Source: Microbulbifer sediminum (GTDB taxonomy: Bacteria > Pseudomonadota > Gammaproteobacteria > Pseudomonadales > Cellvibrionaceae). From it: a DNA stretch of 64,000 nt. Location of the stretch: positions 372,001 through 436,000 of the forward strand of contig NZ_JAJSAP010000004.1 in assembly GCF_021729035.1 (NCBI RefSeq), read 5' to 3'. This document shows, piece by piece, positions 38,021 to 47,563 of this stretch. The translations under genes and the position numbers were made by a program. The notes under the pieces were generated by a model. It made no database searches, had not been told where the DNA came from, and saw only the letters and a program-made list of their open reading frames with translations. The first letter of the stretch is position 1. The number at the start of each line of letters is the position of its first letter.

Positions 38021-38728
38021 ATGACAGTGGACAATGGAAAGTCTGAACTCGTTTACCACGGCCGGCGTGCACAACGCGCTGACAGCCGCCAGCGCCGCAA
38101 GGCGATTCTAGAAGCCACACTGCGCCTGATCGTCAAGGACGGTATCCGCGGTATCCGCCACCGCGCTGTCGCCCGCGAGGCCTCTGTCCCGCTGGCCGCC
38201 ACCACTTACTACTTCAAGGACCTCAACGACCTGATCAGCGATGCATTTACCTACTTCGTTGAACAGGGACTGGAGCATACACGCCAGCTGCAGGAAGACA
38301 GTTTCGCCGCAGCCCGCGCACTGTCACCCGAGGAGCGCGCCTCCGCCGGCGGACGCAAGCTGCTGACCCAGCAACTGACCCGCTTTATCCTCACCCATGT
38401 GCGGGCCCAGGCCAGCCAGCGCGACTTCCGCCTGATCGAGCTGGCCTTCCGTAACGAGGCCCTCCGCAACGAACAGTTGACCCGGGCGATCCGCATGGCC
38501 AACCAGGCCAACCAGGCCCTGATTGAGGAGTTCTTCCAGTTGCTGGATGTCGCCGACTCGGAAGCTGCCGCCCAGATCACCATGGGTACCATCCTCAACC
38601 TGGAATACCAGATCCTGAGCGGCGCGGTGGATATCGAGTCACCACTGCTGGAGCGCACCGTCACCAAGATGGTCAAGGGACTGATCCCGGTAAGTGCCCC
38701 TGCCAGCCAACCGGTCGCTCTCGACTGA
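38021..38728 (+). CDS. TetR/AcrR-family transcriptional regulator
   Basis: 235 residues. N-terminal helix-turn-helix (about residues 25-70) with R-K-A-I-L-E-A-T-L-R-L-I, I-R-H-R-A-V-A-R-E-A-S-V-P and T-T-Y-Y-F-K-D, the TetR signature. The C-terminal domain (about 75-225) is all helical and would bind an unknown ligand. The AAGGA ribosome site is nine bases before the ATG. Its target beyond its own promoter is unknown; it is downstream of the rnf operon but separated by 165 bases and its own promoter region. Confidence 0.9.
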   Translation: MTVDNGKSELVYHGRRAQRADSRQRRKAILEATLRLIVKDGIRGIRHRAVAREASVPLAATTYYFKDLNDLISDAFTYFVEQGLEHTRQLQEDSFAAARALSPEERASAGGRKLLTQQLTRFILTHVRAQASQRDFRLIELAFRNEALRNEQLTRAIRMANQANQALIEEFFQLLDVADSEAAAQITMGTILNLEYQILSGAVDIESPLLERTVTKMVKGLIPVSAPASQPVALD

Positions 38729-38744
38729 GCCCCTGCCCTGCCCC

Positions 38745-38762
38745 GCCCCGCTCCGGCGGGGC
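38745..38762 (+). other. GC hairpin after the TetR gene
   Basis: GCCCCGC and GCGGGGC with a four-base loop, 16 bases past the stop. No T-run follows, so terminator activity is uncertain. Confidence 0.4.
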
Positions 38763-38834
38763 TGCCCCGCCCCCTCCACAACTGCCACAGCCAGCTAGGC
38801 TGGAGGTATGACTCTGTAAACATACTTCATCGCC

Positions 38835-40868
38835 ATGACACCAAGCTGGCGCCTGTTATTCGCAATTATCGTCGCGCTGTTGCTGTCAAACACCGGCTGC
38901 GAGCGCGGCAACCCGGGTGCCGTCCCCACCGGTAATAGTGCGGCCGCCTCAACGCCCGGTAACCTTGATGCTATCCCGATAGAACTGTATGACAACTACG
39001 TCGAATCCGGTGACCTGGCCGCGATTGAAAAGCGTGGCCGGTTGCGCCTGCTGGTTGATTCCAGTCGTTCGGCCGCCCTGCACCGCGAGGCAACACAACA
39101 GGATGTGGAGATCGAACAGGCCCGCCTGATGGCGCATCGGCTGGGCCTGCAGTTGGTCGTGCTGGAGGTGCCCCAATTCAGTGACCTGATCCCAATGCTC
39201 AATGCCGGCGGGGGCGACCTGATCGCCAATAACCTGCTGGTAACCGATGCCCGGCGGCAGAAAGTCGACTTCTCGATTCCCACCGCCGAAACCGACGTGG
39301 TACTGGTATCCGCAACCGGCACTGAGGATATCAACGACCAGAGCCGGTTGAGCGGGAAGGTTGTCGTGGTGACCGCCGGCACTGTATTCGAGGAGGAGGC
39401 TCAGGAATTTACCCGCCAATACCCGGGAGTGGAGCTCCAGATACGCGAGGATAACTATGTCGACTTGCTTATCGAGGTGGCTGACGGTGATGTGGATTTT
39501 ACCATTGTCGACCGGCAGGCCCTGGACCTGGTATTGCAGTTTCGCGATGGCCTCAAGGCGAACCATGTGTTTCCCGGCCGGCGGGAACTGGCCTGGGCAA
39601 TCCGAAAGGACTCGCCAGAGTTACTGCAGGCCATCAACAAGCAGGTACAGCAGATCCGCATGACCCGGCCGGGACAGCGCTCCGTGGGTGACCTCCAGGC
39701 CATCAGGAAGCGCGGTGTCCTGCGGGCGGTGACACGCAATCATCCCGGCACTTACTTCATGTGGAAGGGCCAGGTTCTCGGGTTCGAGTTCAGACTGCTG
39801 GAAAATTTCGCCAAGTCCCTGGATGTGCGACTGGACATTACCGTGGCCGATACCCATGAAGATTTTGTCCGGATGCTGCGTAACGGCGATGTGGATGTTT
39901 CCGCAAGCCTGCTGGCAGTGACCCGTCGGCGACAGGCTTCGGGCATGGCGTTCTCCAGGCCCTACCTGCAAAGCCCGACCGGCATAGCCGCACGCGCGGG
40001 CGAGAAACTGTCAGGCATGCAGGACCTGGCTGGCCGCACTCTCTGCGTGCGTCGGGCCAGCAGCCAGTACCAAGTGGCGGAGGAACTGAAAAAACAGGTG
40101 CCCGGCATTGAGGTGCAGGAAGTTCCCGGGGAGCTGGACATCCAGGAAGTCATCGACAAAGTGGTCAACAACGAGTGCGACCTCACCATTGCTGACGAAA
40201 TATCTGTCCGGTTGGAGCAGGTGTGGCGCGATGATATCGCGTTCGCGCTCAGGCTGCCCCGGGAAGAAAGCCGTTATGCATGGATGGTGCGGGAGTCCAA
40301 CCCCAGGTTATTACGGGCCATTAACGAGTTTTTTGCCGAACCCAGCACCGACGACAGGATTCCCGAACTCTTTGAGCGCTATTTCAATGCCCCCAAGCGC
40401 ACCCGTGACGAAATCGAGGAGCTCAACCGCAGCGGCCAGCTATCCCCTTTTGACGATATCGTGCGCCGGTACGCAGAGGAGTTCGACTTCGACTGGCGAC
40501 TGATCGTCGCGCAGATGTACCAGGAAAGTAATTTCCACCCCGACGTTAAGTCCTGGGTGGGCGCCAGGAGATTGATGCAGGTGATCCCGAGCACCGGCAG
40601 GCGAGTGGGCGAAACCGGCCTTTTCACTCCTGAAAACAGTATCCGGACCGGCATCACGTATATGCGCTGGCTCCCTGACAAGTTTGACGACAAGGGCATC
40701 AACCTGGAGAACCAGATGTGGTTCCCACTCGCCCCTTACAACGCCGGCTCGGCTCATGTCGACGACGCGCAGGACCTGGCTCGGGAGAACGGCTGGGATC
40801 GCAGGATCTGGTTCGACAACGTGGAAAACGCCATGTTGCTGTTGCCGGACGGGAAATACTTCAGGTAG
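38835..40868 (+). CDS. MltF-like lipoprotein: two solute-binding domains plus lytic transglycosylase, 3' truncated
   Basis: 677 residues to an in-frame TAG. A lipoprotein signal ends at L-S-N-T-G-C. Two SBP_bac_3-type domains (about 50-290 and 295-530) precede a lytic transglycosylase domain whose catalytic Glu is E564 in M-Y-Q-E-S-N-F. E. coli MltF has only one solute-binding domain. The conserved G-A-R-G-L-M-Q reads G-A-R-R579-L-M-Q, and the frame stops at 40866-40868 although matching sequence continues for 68 codons. The family cleaves peptidoglycan and releases anhydromuropeptides from the outer membrane. Activity of this copy is doubtful. The damaged paralogue lies directly downstream. 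Confidence 0.8.
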   Translation: MTPSWRLLFAIIVALLLSNTGCERGNPGAVPTGNSAAASTPGNLDAIPIELYDNYVESGDLAAIEKRGRLRLLVDSSRSAALHREATQQDVEIEQARLMAHRLGLQLVVLEVPQFSDLIPMLNAGGGDLIANNLLVTDARRQKVDFSIPTAETDVVLVSATGTEDINDQSRLSGKVVVVTAGTVFEEEAQEFTRQYPGVELQIREDNYVDLLIEVADGDVDFTIVDRQALDLVLQFRDGLKANHVFPGRRELAWAIRKDSPELLQAINKQVQQIRMTRPGQRSVGDLQAIRKRGVLRAVTRNHPGTYFMWKGQVLGFEFRLLENFAKSLDVRLDITVADTHEDFVRMLRNGDVDVSASLLAVTRRRQASGMAFSRPYLQSPTGIAARAGEKLSGMQDLAGRTLCVRRASSQYQVAEELKKQVPGIEVQEVPGELDIQEVIDKVVNNECDLTIADEISVRLEQVWRDDIAFALRLPREESRYAWMVRESNPRLLRAINEFFAEPSTDDRIPELFERYFNAPKRTRDEIEELNRSGQLSPFDDIVRRYAEEFDFDWRLIVAQMYQESNFHPDVKSWVGARRLMQVIPSTGRRVGETGLFTPENSIRTGITYMRWLPDKFDDKGINLENQMWFPLAPYNAGSAHVDDAQDLARENGWDRRIWFDNVENAMLLLPDGKYFR

Positions 40869-41075
40869 ACCCGCTATGGCTATGCCCCTGAACAGGAACC
40901 GGTGGACAACGCACGCAAGATCGAGGCGCGCTTTCGCTCCTTTGCCTCACTGCTGGAGGCACAGAAACAACGGGAGGAACAGGGCAGCCACATGACCCCA
41001 CCGGGAACCTTCTCCACCGGCCAGGTACGTTACCGCGCCACCAATGCCCGAGCACAGCCTCTGGCTAGACTGTAA
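40869..41075 (+). pseudogene. in-frame continuation of the MltF-like gene beyond the TAG
   Basis: Reading on from the TAG gives 68 further codons to a TAA at 41073. The stretch starts T-R-Y-G-Y-A and goes on R-K-I-E-A-R-F-R-S, which aligns with A-R-Y-G-Y-A and R-K-I-A-A-R-F-R-T near the end of the second copy. The TAG stands where the second copy has Lys (AAA). Confidence 0.7.
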
Positions 41076-41109
41076 CCAACGAAACAAGCACCGACCGGTA
41101 TATAACTCA

Positions 41110-43605
41110 ATGCGGTTTATCCCCCCGAGATTCTCTCTAAGCGTCATTGTCCTGACAATCTTCCTCGCGGCTGGCTATGGCGGCGAGCACGAGGAATCTC
41201 AGCAACGCGAGGCGACCGACATGGTCGCAGAACAGGAGTCCTCGGAAAGCGGGAGCGAGACTGCTACGGCAGATGAAGCGAAGGGGGATTCAGCCCCTGA
41301 AGCGCAGCAACCTCCAGAGTCCCCGGAAAAAGCTGTCCCTGGGGAGGCCAGGGAAAAGGTCGGTAAAGCGGCAAAGGCACCCGGCCTGTGGGATCGCTTC
41401 GCCAAGCGCGTGGCCGGCAAGGATGACCTGCGGCCGGAAGCCGCCTGGTCACCCGAAACTACCGGCGAATACCCCATCGGCGCCTACGACAACTATATTG
41501 AGACCGGTGACCTGGACGCCATCAGGAAGCGCGGCAAGCTCGGCATTCTGGTGGATGTCACTAATACCGACTCACTCCACCGGGCTGCCACGCCACAAGA
41601 CATTGAGATCGAGCGAGCCAAGCGAAAGGCGGAAATACTGGGCCTGGAGCCGGTTGTGCTTTACGCGGAAAGCTTCGACCAGCTGATACCCATGCTGATA
41701 GAGCAAGGGGGACATTATCGCCAACAACATGGTCCCAACCTCCGAGCGTCGCGAGCTGATTGACTTCAGCATTCCAATAGCATCCACCCATGACACCCTG
41801 GTGTCCCGGGCCGATATGCCTGATATCAAGGAGGGGGACTCCCTCAAGGGCAAAACACTACAGGTGACCAAGGGCACAGTGTTTGAGCAACGTGCTCAGG
41901 AGCTGGCACAGAAATACCCTGGCTTGAAAGTCGAAGCGGTAAAGACCAACTATGTCGAACTGGCCCTGCAGGTATCCATGGGGAATATCGACCTCACCAT
42001 AATTGACGAGATGATATTCGACCTGTTGAGCCAGTTCCGTGACAACCTGAAGAAAAATATTGTCTTTGAGCGGGAGGACCAGCTGGCGGCCGGTATCCGC
42101 AAGAACTCCCCCCAGCTGAAAAAGTTTATCGACGATGCCATCCGCGATATCAAACTGACCACCCCCGACCAGCGCTTTATCGGTGATCTGGACCAGATCA
42201 GGGAGCGCGGGGTGCTGCGTGCGGTTACCCGCAACCACCCGGGAACCTACTTTATGTGGAAGGGACGCATAATGGGCTACGAATACGAGCTGCTGCAAAG
42301 GTTTGCCAGGGATCTCGACGTGCGCCTCGAGATTATCGTGGCCCCCAAACACAGTGACCTCCTGAATTTCCTGCGAGATGGAAAAGCCGATGTAACCGCC
42401 AGCCTGCTGACTGCCACTGATATACGCGACAGCCAGGGGGTCGATTTTGGCCCTGCCTATATGGAAGAAAAGGTCAGCGTGGTCGGGCGCCCGGGGGAAA
42501 CCATCAACAGTATCAAGGACCTGGAAGGCCGTACCGTTCACGTGCTCGAGTCCAGTAGCCAGTATGAAATACTGAGGGAAATCCTGGAACAGTACCCGGA
42601 CATCAACGTGGACCTGGTGCCGGAAGAGCTCACCATTCCCCAGATCCTTGACCGGGTCGCAGAGGGCGAATACGACCTTACGATTGCTGACGACATAACC
42701 GTGCGCCTGGAACACCAGTGGCGTGACGATGTGGACAACCTCCTCGACCTGCATGAGGAGGATAATGTCTATGCCTGGGCGGTGCGCGAGGGAAATCCAC
42801 AATTGCTGGAGGCCGTGCACAATTTCTTCAACGACAAAAAAATAACCCAGTTAAGAAAAACACTGTTTCGCAAATACTTCGATGAACCCAAGCGTACACG
42901 CGACGAAATCAAGGCCTTGAGCGAGAAAGGGGAAATCTCCCCTTTCGACAAAATCGTCAAAAGGTACGCCGATAAACATGATTTTGACTGGCGGCTGGTA
43001 GTCGCGCAGATGTACCAGGAAAGCACTTTCGACCCCAAAAAGCCAAGTCATGGGTCGGCGCGCGCGGCCTGATGCAGGTAATGCCCGATACCGGCAAGCA
43101 GGTTGGCGAGACCAACTTGTTCGAGCCGGAGACCAGTGTGCGCGCGGGCCTGAAGTATCTGGAATGGCTTCACCGCTAGTTCGAGGACAAAGGTATCACC
43201 CCGGAAAACCAGATGTGGTTCACCCTGGCCTCCTACAACGCCGACCTGGGCCATGTATACGACGCGCAGGACCTGGCAGAGGAAAAGGGCTGGGACCACA
43301 AAGTGTGGTTCAACAGCGTCGAGAAAGCCATGCTGCTGCTCTCACAGGAGAAGTACTATAAGAAAGCACGGTACGGCTATGCCCGAGGCCACGAACCTTA
43401 CGATTATGTGCGCAAGATAGCCGCTCGTTTCAGGACCTATGTTTCCCTTCTGGAGGCCTTTAAGCGGCAGCAGCAAGTGGGGAGCCTTACCTGCGCAGCC
43501 CTGCCTTCCTGGGTGACCGGGCAACTGGAAGGCCTGGCACACATAACGGAGTGTCGCGAATCACACACCCGGGGCCTGGTGCAGGTGCGGGTCCCCGCAC
43601 CATAA
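41110..43605 (+). pseudogene. second MltF-like gene, broken by two frameshifts and a stop
   Basis: Same layout as the upstream copy: signal peptide, two solute-binding domains, lytic transglycosylase. The first frame runs from the ATG at 41110 to a G-run (41707-41711), where reading must shift to the frame that carries I-A-N-N-M-V-P-T-S-E-R. The second shift is at an A-run (43037-43041), after M-Y-Q-E-S-T-F; only after it does the G-A-R-G-L-M-Q-V-M-P motif read. A TAG at 43177-43179 replaces a Lys codon. The lipobox reads L-A-A-G-Y rather than L-A-A-G-C. Both shifts are in homopolymers, so sequencing error could explain them, but not the TAG or the Tyr. Confidence 0.75.
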
Positions 43606-43630
43606 AAAAGCCGGCGGAATTACCGCCGGC
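43604..43630 (-). terminator. rho-independent terminator of the di-haem cytochrome gene
   Basis: On the minus strand an exact 8-bp stem (GCCGGCGG/CCGCCGGC, five-base loop) is followed by six T. It lies 38 bases beyond the stop codon of the minus-strand gene. Confidence 0.85.
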
Positions 43631-43668
43631 TCAATTGTTGGCATTTACGGTAGATGCGCCAGCTGTCG

Positions 43669-44820
43669 TCAGCTGCAACTGCCTCCCATCGAGGCCACCC
43701 ACTCCCGCAGCAATGCCGTGCCCTCCTCGTGCTCGAGGCTGCGTCCCAGTTCCGGCATCATGGCACCGGGGTTGGTGGTTTCAACCCGGAAATTGAGGAT
43801 GGATTCCTCCGGCTCTCCCGGGACGATGGCAAACAGGCGATTGCCGCTGCCGGTCCCCGCCGCTACCGGTGGCTTACACAGGCCCAGCTTGCGCCGGTCG
43901 GACTCCAGGTGGTGCAGCATCAGCCCGGATGTATCGGCGGCACCTGCCGGGTTATGGCAGTGGCCACAGTTGATATCCAGGTAGGATCGGGCGCGCGCTT
44001 CGAGCGACTCGCTGCTATCCGCGAAATCCACGTTGCGCGGTACTGTTGTAATTTCCGGCAAGCCGCTCAGGTAACCCAGCTGCTGCCAGTGCAGCAGCTG
44101 GTTTCGCGTCCCGTCCCCGTAGGCATAGTCCTTGTTCAGGTGGCGGGCCCGGGGGCCCAACGGCATGATCGCCTTGTCGGTATGGTTGTCCGCATGGCAG
44201 CCGGCACACTGGTTCGCATCCGGCACCACATAGGTAAAACCAGCATCCTCGACGCTCTCACTGACCAGCTGCAGGCGGCTGGCGTCGCCGGCAATTTCCA
44301 GCACTGCCTCGGTTTGCTCCGCGTTCCATACGTATGGCAGGGCCTGCCAGCCGCCCGCACGCTTCACCAGCAAGCGGGTTTCCATCAGCCGTACATTGTC
44401 CAGGTCCAGAGCCTCACCGGTCCGGCCGGCGACATAATCACGGCTGTAGTCATCGGTGCGCAGTACTGCGTCCTGGATGCCACTGGTATCCCGGGGGTAG
44501 TAAAAGGTCTTACTGAGAACCGTACCCACAGGGTACTCGAAACGCTCATCCGCGTACTCTGCCGAGGTGCCCGGGGGCATCCAGACCGTGCGCAGTTTGT
44601 GGGCATAGTCAGTAAACAGCGCCGTGTTCAGGTCATAGGGAAGCACACCGTCGTTCGGCAGCAATTCACCGTCGATGGCTTCCACGATATGCCAGTCACT
44701 GAGCTTTTCCGGAACCGCGTCGCGCTCGAAAATTGCCACCTGCTTTCTTGGTGCATCACAGCCGCCCAGGGCGAGTGCAAAAACCGGGGCCAGCACCGCG
44801 CCCCACAACAGCTTACGCAT
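43669..44820 (-). CDS. SO2930/HNE_0200-family di-haem c-type cytochrome lipoprotein
   Basis: 383 residues. A lipoprotein signal ends at L-A-L-G-G-C near residue 21. Two haem c sites are visible: C-A-G-C-H near residue 208 and C-G-H-C-H near residue 287. Domains between them resemble the repeat found in a conserved family that pairs with a parallel beta-helix protein. Its start overlaps the stop of the upstream beta-helix gene by eight bases, so the pair is co-translated. It probably takes part in periplasmic electron transfer. The substrate is unknown. Confidence 0.87.
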   Translation of the reverse strand: MRKLLWGAVLAPVFALALGGCDAPRKQVAIFERDAVPEKLSDWHIVEAIDGELLPNDGVLPYDLNTALFTDYAHKLRTVWMPPGTSAEYADERFEYPVGTVLSKTFYYPRDTSGIQDAVLRTDDYSRDYVAGRTGEALDLDNVRLMETRLLVKRAGGWQALPYVWNAEQTEAVLEIAGDASRLQLVSESVEDAGFTYVVPDANQCAGCHADNHTDKAIMPLGPRARHLNKDYAYGDGTRNQLLHWQQLGYLSGLPEITTVPRNVDFADSSESLEARARSYLDINCGHCHNPAGAADTSGLMLHHLESDRRKLGLCKPPVAAGTGSGNRLFAIVPGEPEESILNFRVETTNPGAMMPELGRSLEHEEGTALLREWVASMGGSCS

Positions 44821-46120
44821 CTTCCGCCTCTAGTTTAGCCATATCAGTTTTTTTCGGCTCGACCTGGTCGAACTCCAGCACCACCTGGGGCAGTTTCTGC
44901 AGGGTACACCTGTGCGGTGCAATATCGGTGGATATATTCTTAAAGTCGTTGGAGGCATCGATATTGATGATGCCGGCATCACCGTTGTCAATGCACAGTT
45001 TCAGGGGTTCCGGCAATGTGCCATCCACCAGCTTTTCACTGTTCACGACCCCATCCCAGAGAATGTCCGGGAGGCTGCCGCCCAGACCGAACTTGGCCAG
45101 CTTCAGGGCCTTCAGCTCAATATGGTCAGGTGAGGCGCCTCCACCGGTGAACTCGTTGTCATAGATAAAGATGCCCTCGGGATAGGGGTCAAAGGCTTCC
45201 TGGGTGGATTTATCGGAGTAGTAGCCCGCGGTGTAATAGCTGCTGACGATAATATTGGCCGTGTCATTATCCGCGATCTTGTTATTGAAGATCTCGACAT
45301 TGTCGTTGGAATTGATCACGATCCCGGATCCTGCAGGGACTGCCGCCACCGGCGTGCCCTCGTGGCCGAAGTTCCCGGTATTGTTCTCAAATACACGGTT
45401 ATCGTAGACACGGGTGCTGTGGCCCGGCTGCGGCAGGTTGGGCATATTGAAGACCAGGATGCCGCCGGTGTTGTTGGTGGCGATATTGTCATAGACATCA
45501 GCGCCGATGGTATTCTCGATCTCGATCCCCGCAACATTGAACTCGGCCCGGTTGTTACGCACGATCACATTGCGTGACTGGCCCACATAGATTCCCGCAT
45601 CCGATGCGCCAATGGCGACATTGCCCTCAAGCAGGGTGTTTTCCGTCTGTACCGGGTAAATGCCGTAAGCCCCGTTTTCCGTGGCAGGGCCATTGGTCCA
45701 CTCCACCCGCACGTTGCGGATGACGATATTCTCGCCTTCGTTCACCTTCAGTGCGTCACCGATGGTGTCCTCGATCGCGAGGTCCTCAATGGTGAAGTCG
45801 CTGGCATTCACCAGCAGGCCCTCGGCCCCCTGGATCTGGTTCTTGAAGGAAAGCACTGTCTCATCCATCCCGGCGCCACGGATAGTCACACCATCCACGT
45901 TCAGGGAAAGACTGCGATTCAGGGCGAAATTGCCAGCCGGGAGTTCAATAACATCGCCGGGCTTGGCGGAGATCAATTGTTTCAGCAACTGCTTCTGGAA
46001 GTCCGCGCTCGCTGACGCTGCGGCTGTTCCAGAGATATCGCCACCGGGGTTGTTGTCCCGGGAGCAGGCCGCAGCAAGTACAGCAGCCAGCGCCAGGCCC
46101 ATATAGGCAGTGGTCTTCAT
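44813..46120 (-). CDS. parallel beta-helix repeat lipoprotein, partner of the di-haem cytochrome
   Basis: 435 residues. The lipobox is L-A-A-A-C-S at about residue 19. The body (about 55-330) is a right-handed parallel beta-helix, with many short N-x-x-x-x-N turns, for example I-V-I-R-N-V-R-V, N-V-I-V-R-N-N-R-A and V-Y-D-N-I-A-T-N-N-T. Such folds usually bind or cleave polysaccharide or act as a scaffold. The family is known to sit next to the SO2930-type cytochrome. Together they suggest an oxidation coupled to a periplasmic polymer or ligand. No catalytic residues are identified. Confidence 0.85.
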   Translation of the reverse strand: MKTTAYMGLALAAVLAAACSRDNNPGGDISGTAAASASADFQKQLLKQLISAKPGDVIELPAGNFALNRSLSLNVDGVTIRGAGMDETVLSFKNQIQGAEGLLVNASDFTIEDLAIEDTIGDALKVNEGENIVIRNVRVEWTNGPATENGAYGIYPVQTENTLLEGNVAIGASDAGIYVGQSRNVIVRNNRAEFNVAGIEIENTIGADVYDNIATNNTGGILVFNMPNLPQPGHSTRVYDNRVFENNTGNFGHEGTPVAAVPAGSGIVINSNDNVEIFNNKIADNDTANIIVSSYYTAGYYSDKSTQEAFDPYPEGIFIYDNEFTGGGASPDHIELKALKLAKFGLGGSLPDILWDGVVNSEKLVDGTLPEPLKLCIDNGDAGIINIDASNDFKNISTDIAPHRCTLQKLPQVVLEFDQVEPKKTDMAKLEAEDA

Positions 46121-46215
46121 GTGAATTTCCTTTTATTCAGGTTCTTCTATTGTTCGAGTTATCTGCTACCCGGGCCGCAGCTCCATCTGGCCCTACACCC
46201 CGCCATCCGCCTACC

Positions 46216-46231
46216 TGGTACATGTGTACCA
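46216..46231. promoter_or_regulatory. 16-base perfect palindrome upstream of the beta-helix/cytochrome pair
   Basis: TGGTACA and TGTACCA are exact inverted arms around TG. It lies 96 bases upstream of the beta-helix start, between two divergent genes. It may be an operator for either gene. Confidence 0.45.
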
Positions 46232-46379
46232 ATTAAAAACCGCAAAAAATGGCGGGGCTGCAAACAGGCCAATCCTAGCCTATCCCCGGCCGATCCGGCA
46301 ATAAGGCCTGGGGGGCCACTTGCCGGTCGGCGGGTGGCTGTGTATTGTCTTGGCAGTCACTCGAAGATGGCCAGGCACC

Positions 46380-46949
46380 ATGAAACTGCGAGCACTTTCG
46401 GGCGTACCATCAAAAGCAAACCCTCCCGGGGCCCTTTCGGGGCACTTTTCTCCCAACCGACTGGCCTCCTCACTCGCCGTGCTCTTTGCCCTCTTCACCA
46501 GCCAGGCCCATACCAGCGGCACCCTGCAACTGAAACTATTGACCGATCACGGTGATACATTCGAGATTGAGCAGCAGGTCGAGAGGGATGGGCCGGACTT
46601 CGCTTCCGCAATACTTGGTGAAGAGGGGGCTGTGAGGGAATATCAGGCGATCAAGTGTGATGGTCCCTGGGGGGCGGTGAAATATCGGATGGCCCTGCCC
46701 AACGGACCCGGCTACCAGCTGGAACTGGCCCGGGACACCATCCTGCTACGGATCGTGGAACATGCGGTGGTCAGCGAAGACCGCAATATCGAGGCGATGA
46801 AGATCCACTGCCGGGATACCCAACCCCGGCCCGTGGTGAAGTCACTGGTTGAAATCCAGCTGGACCGCAGTAGCCCCGCAGAGCAGGAACTGATCCTGCC
46901 CAACGGCTACCGGATCCAATATAGTTACCTGCCCGAACAAGGCGAGTGA
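46380..46949 (+). CDS. exported protein of unknown function
   Basis: 189 residues from the ATG at 46380. A long N-region precedes a hydrophobic stretch L-A-S-S-L-A-V-L-F-A-L-F with cleavage near S-Q-A-H. The mature part alternates hydrophobic and charged residues in beta-strand style (L-V-E-I-Q-L, I-Q-Y-S-Y-L) and has two cysteines. No family recognised. It is divergent from the beta-helix/cytochrome pair. Confidence 0.55.
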   Translation: MKLRALSGVPSKANPPGALSGHFSPNRLASSLAVLFALFTSQAHTSGTLQLKLLTDHGDTFEIEQQVERDGPDFASAILGEEGAVREYQAIKCDGPWGAVKYRMALPNGPGYQLELARDTILLRIVEHAVVSEDRNIEAMKIHCRDTQPRPVVKSLVEIQLDRSSPAEQELILPNGYRIQYSYLPEQGE

Positions 46950-46966
46950 CCGACGATCGCCTGCAC

Positions 46967-47563
46967 TCAGTGGAATACCGGCGCGGAAACAAAGCTCCAG
47001 AAAAGCACCGTAGCAACCATTACCACCACCGCCATCACCAGTGACACAGTGACGATGGCACTGGCAAACAGGAAGCCGCGCTCTTCCGACACCCCCATGA
47101 CGATCGGGATGCCGGTATACAGCAGGTAGACGGCGTAGGCGACGGCCAGCATCGCAATCAGGATATCCAGCCAGAGTACCGGATAGAACCCGGCCAGCCC
47201 GGCGATAAAGATGGGTGTGGCGGTAAACCCAGCGATCACCATGCCCTTCATGGGGTAGGTGTCCGCACCATAGGTCTTTGCCATCCAGTGAATAAAGTAA
47301 CCGACGGCAACCACCCCCAGCACCATGGCCAGGTAAAAGGCCCCCACCAGCGACAGCGCGCTCTGGCTGGTGACCCGGACCGGGTCGCCGCCACCCACGC
47401 TCCACCCGATTTCGGTGGTACCGTAAAACCACGCCAGGGCCGGCAACAGTGCCAGGACAATGGCATAGGGGATTTGCCGGCGCAGGCCCTTCTCGGACAG
47501 GCCCCCGATCTGCTGCCACTGCTGCCGCGGGTGCACCAGCATTCCGAACATGTAGCTCAACAT
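46967..47563 (-). CDS. Yip1-family membrane protein
   Basis: 198 residues from the ATG at 47563, with GAGGAG seven bases upstream. Five membrane helices follow a short N-terminal segment with P-R-Q-Q-W-Q-Q-I (about residues 10-18). That start and the helix spacing match the Yip1 domain family of small bacterial integral membrane proteins. Function unknown. It converges on the preceding plus-strand gene. Confidence 0.8.
   Translation of the reverse strand: MLSYMFGMLVHPRQQWQQIGGLSEKGLRRQIPYAIVLALLPALAWFYGTTEIGWSVGGGDPVRVTSQSALSLVGAFYLAMVLGVVAVGYFIHWMAKTYGADTYPMKGMVIAGFTATPIFIAGLAGFYPVLWLDILIAMLAVAYAVYLLYTGIPIVMGVSEERGFLFASAIVTVSLVMAVVVMVATVLFWSFVSAPVFH

Noticed and set aside
40866-43179. TAG codons as sense codons (pyrrolysine or suppression)
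   Set aside because: Neither gene is of a pyrrolysine family, and copy 2 also has frameshifts and a lost lipobox, so decay is simpler. Many other genes here end in TAG.
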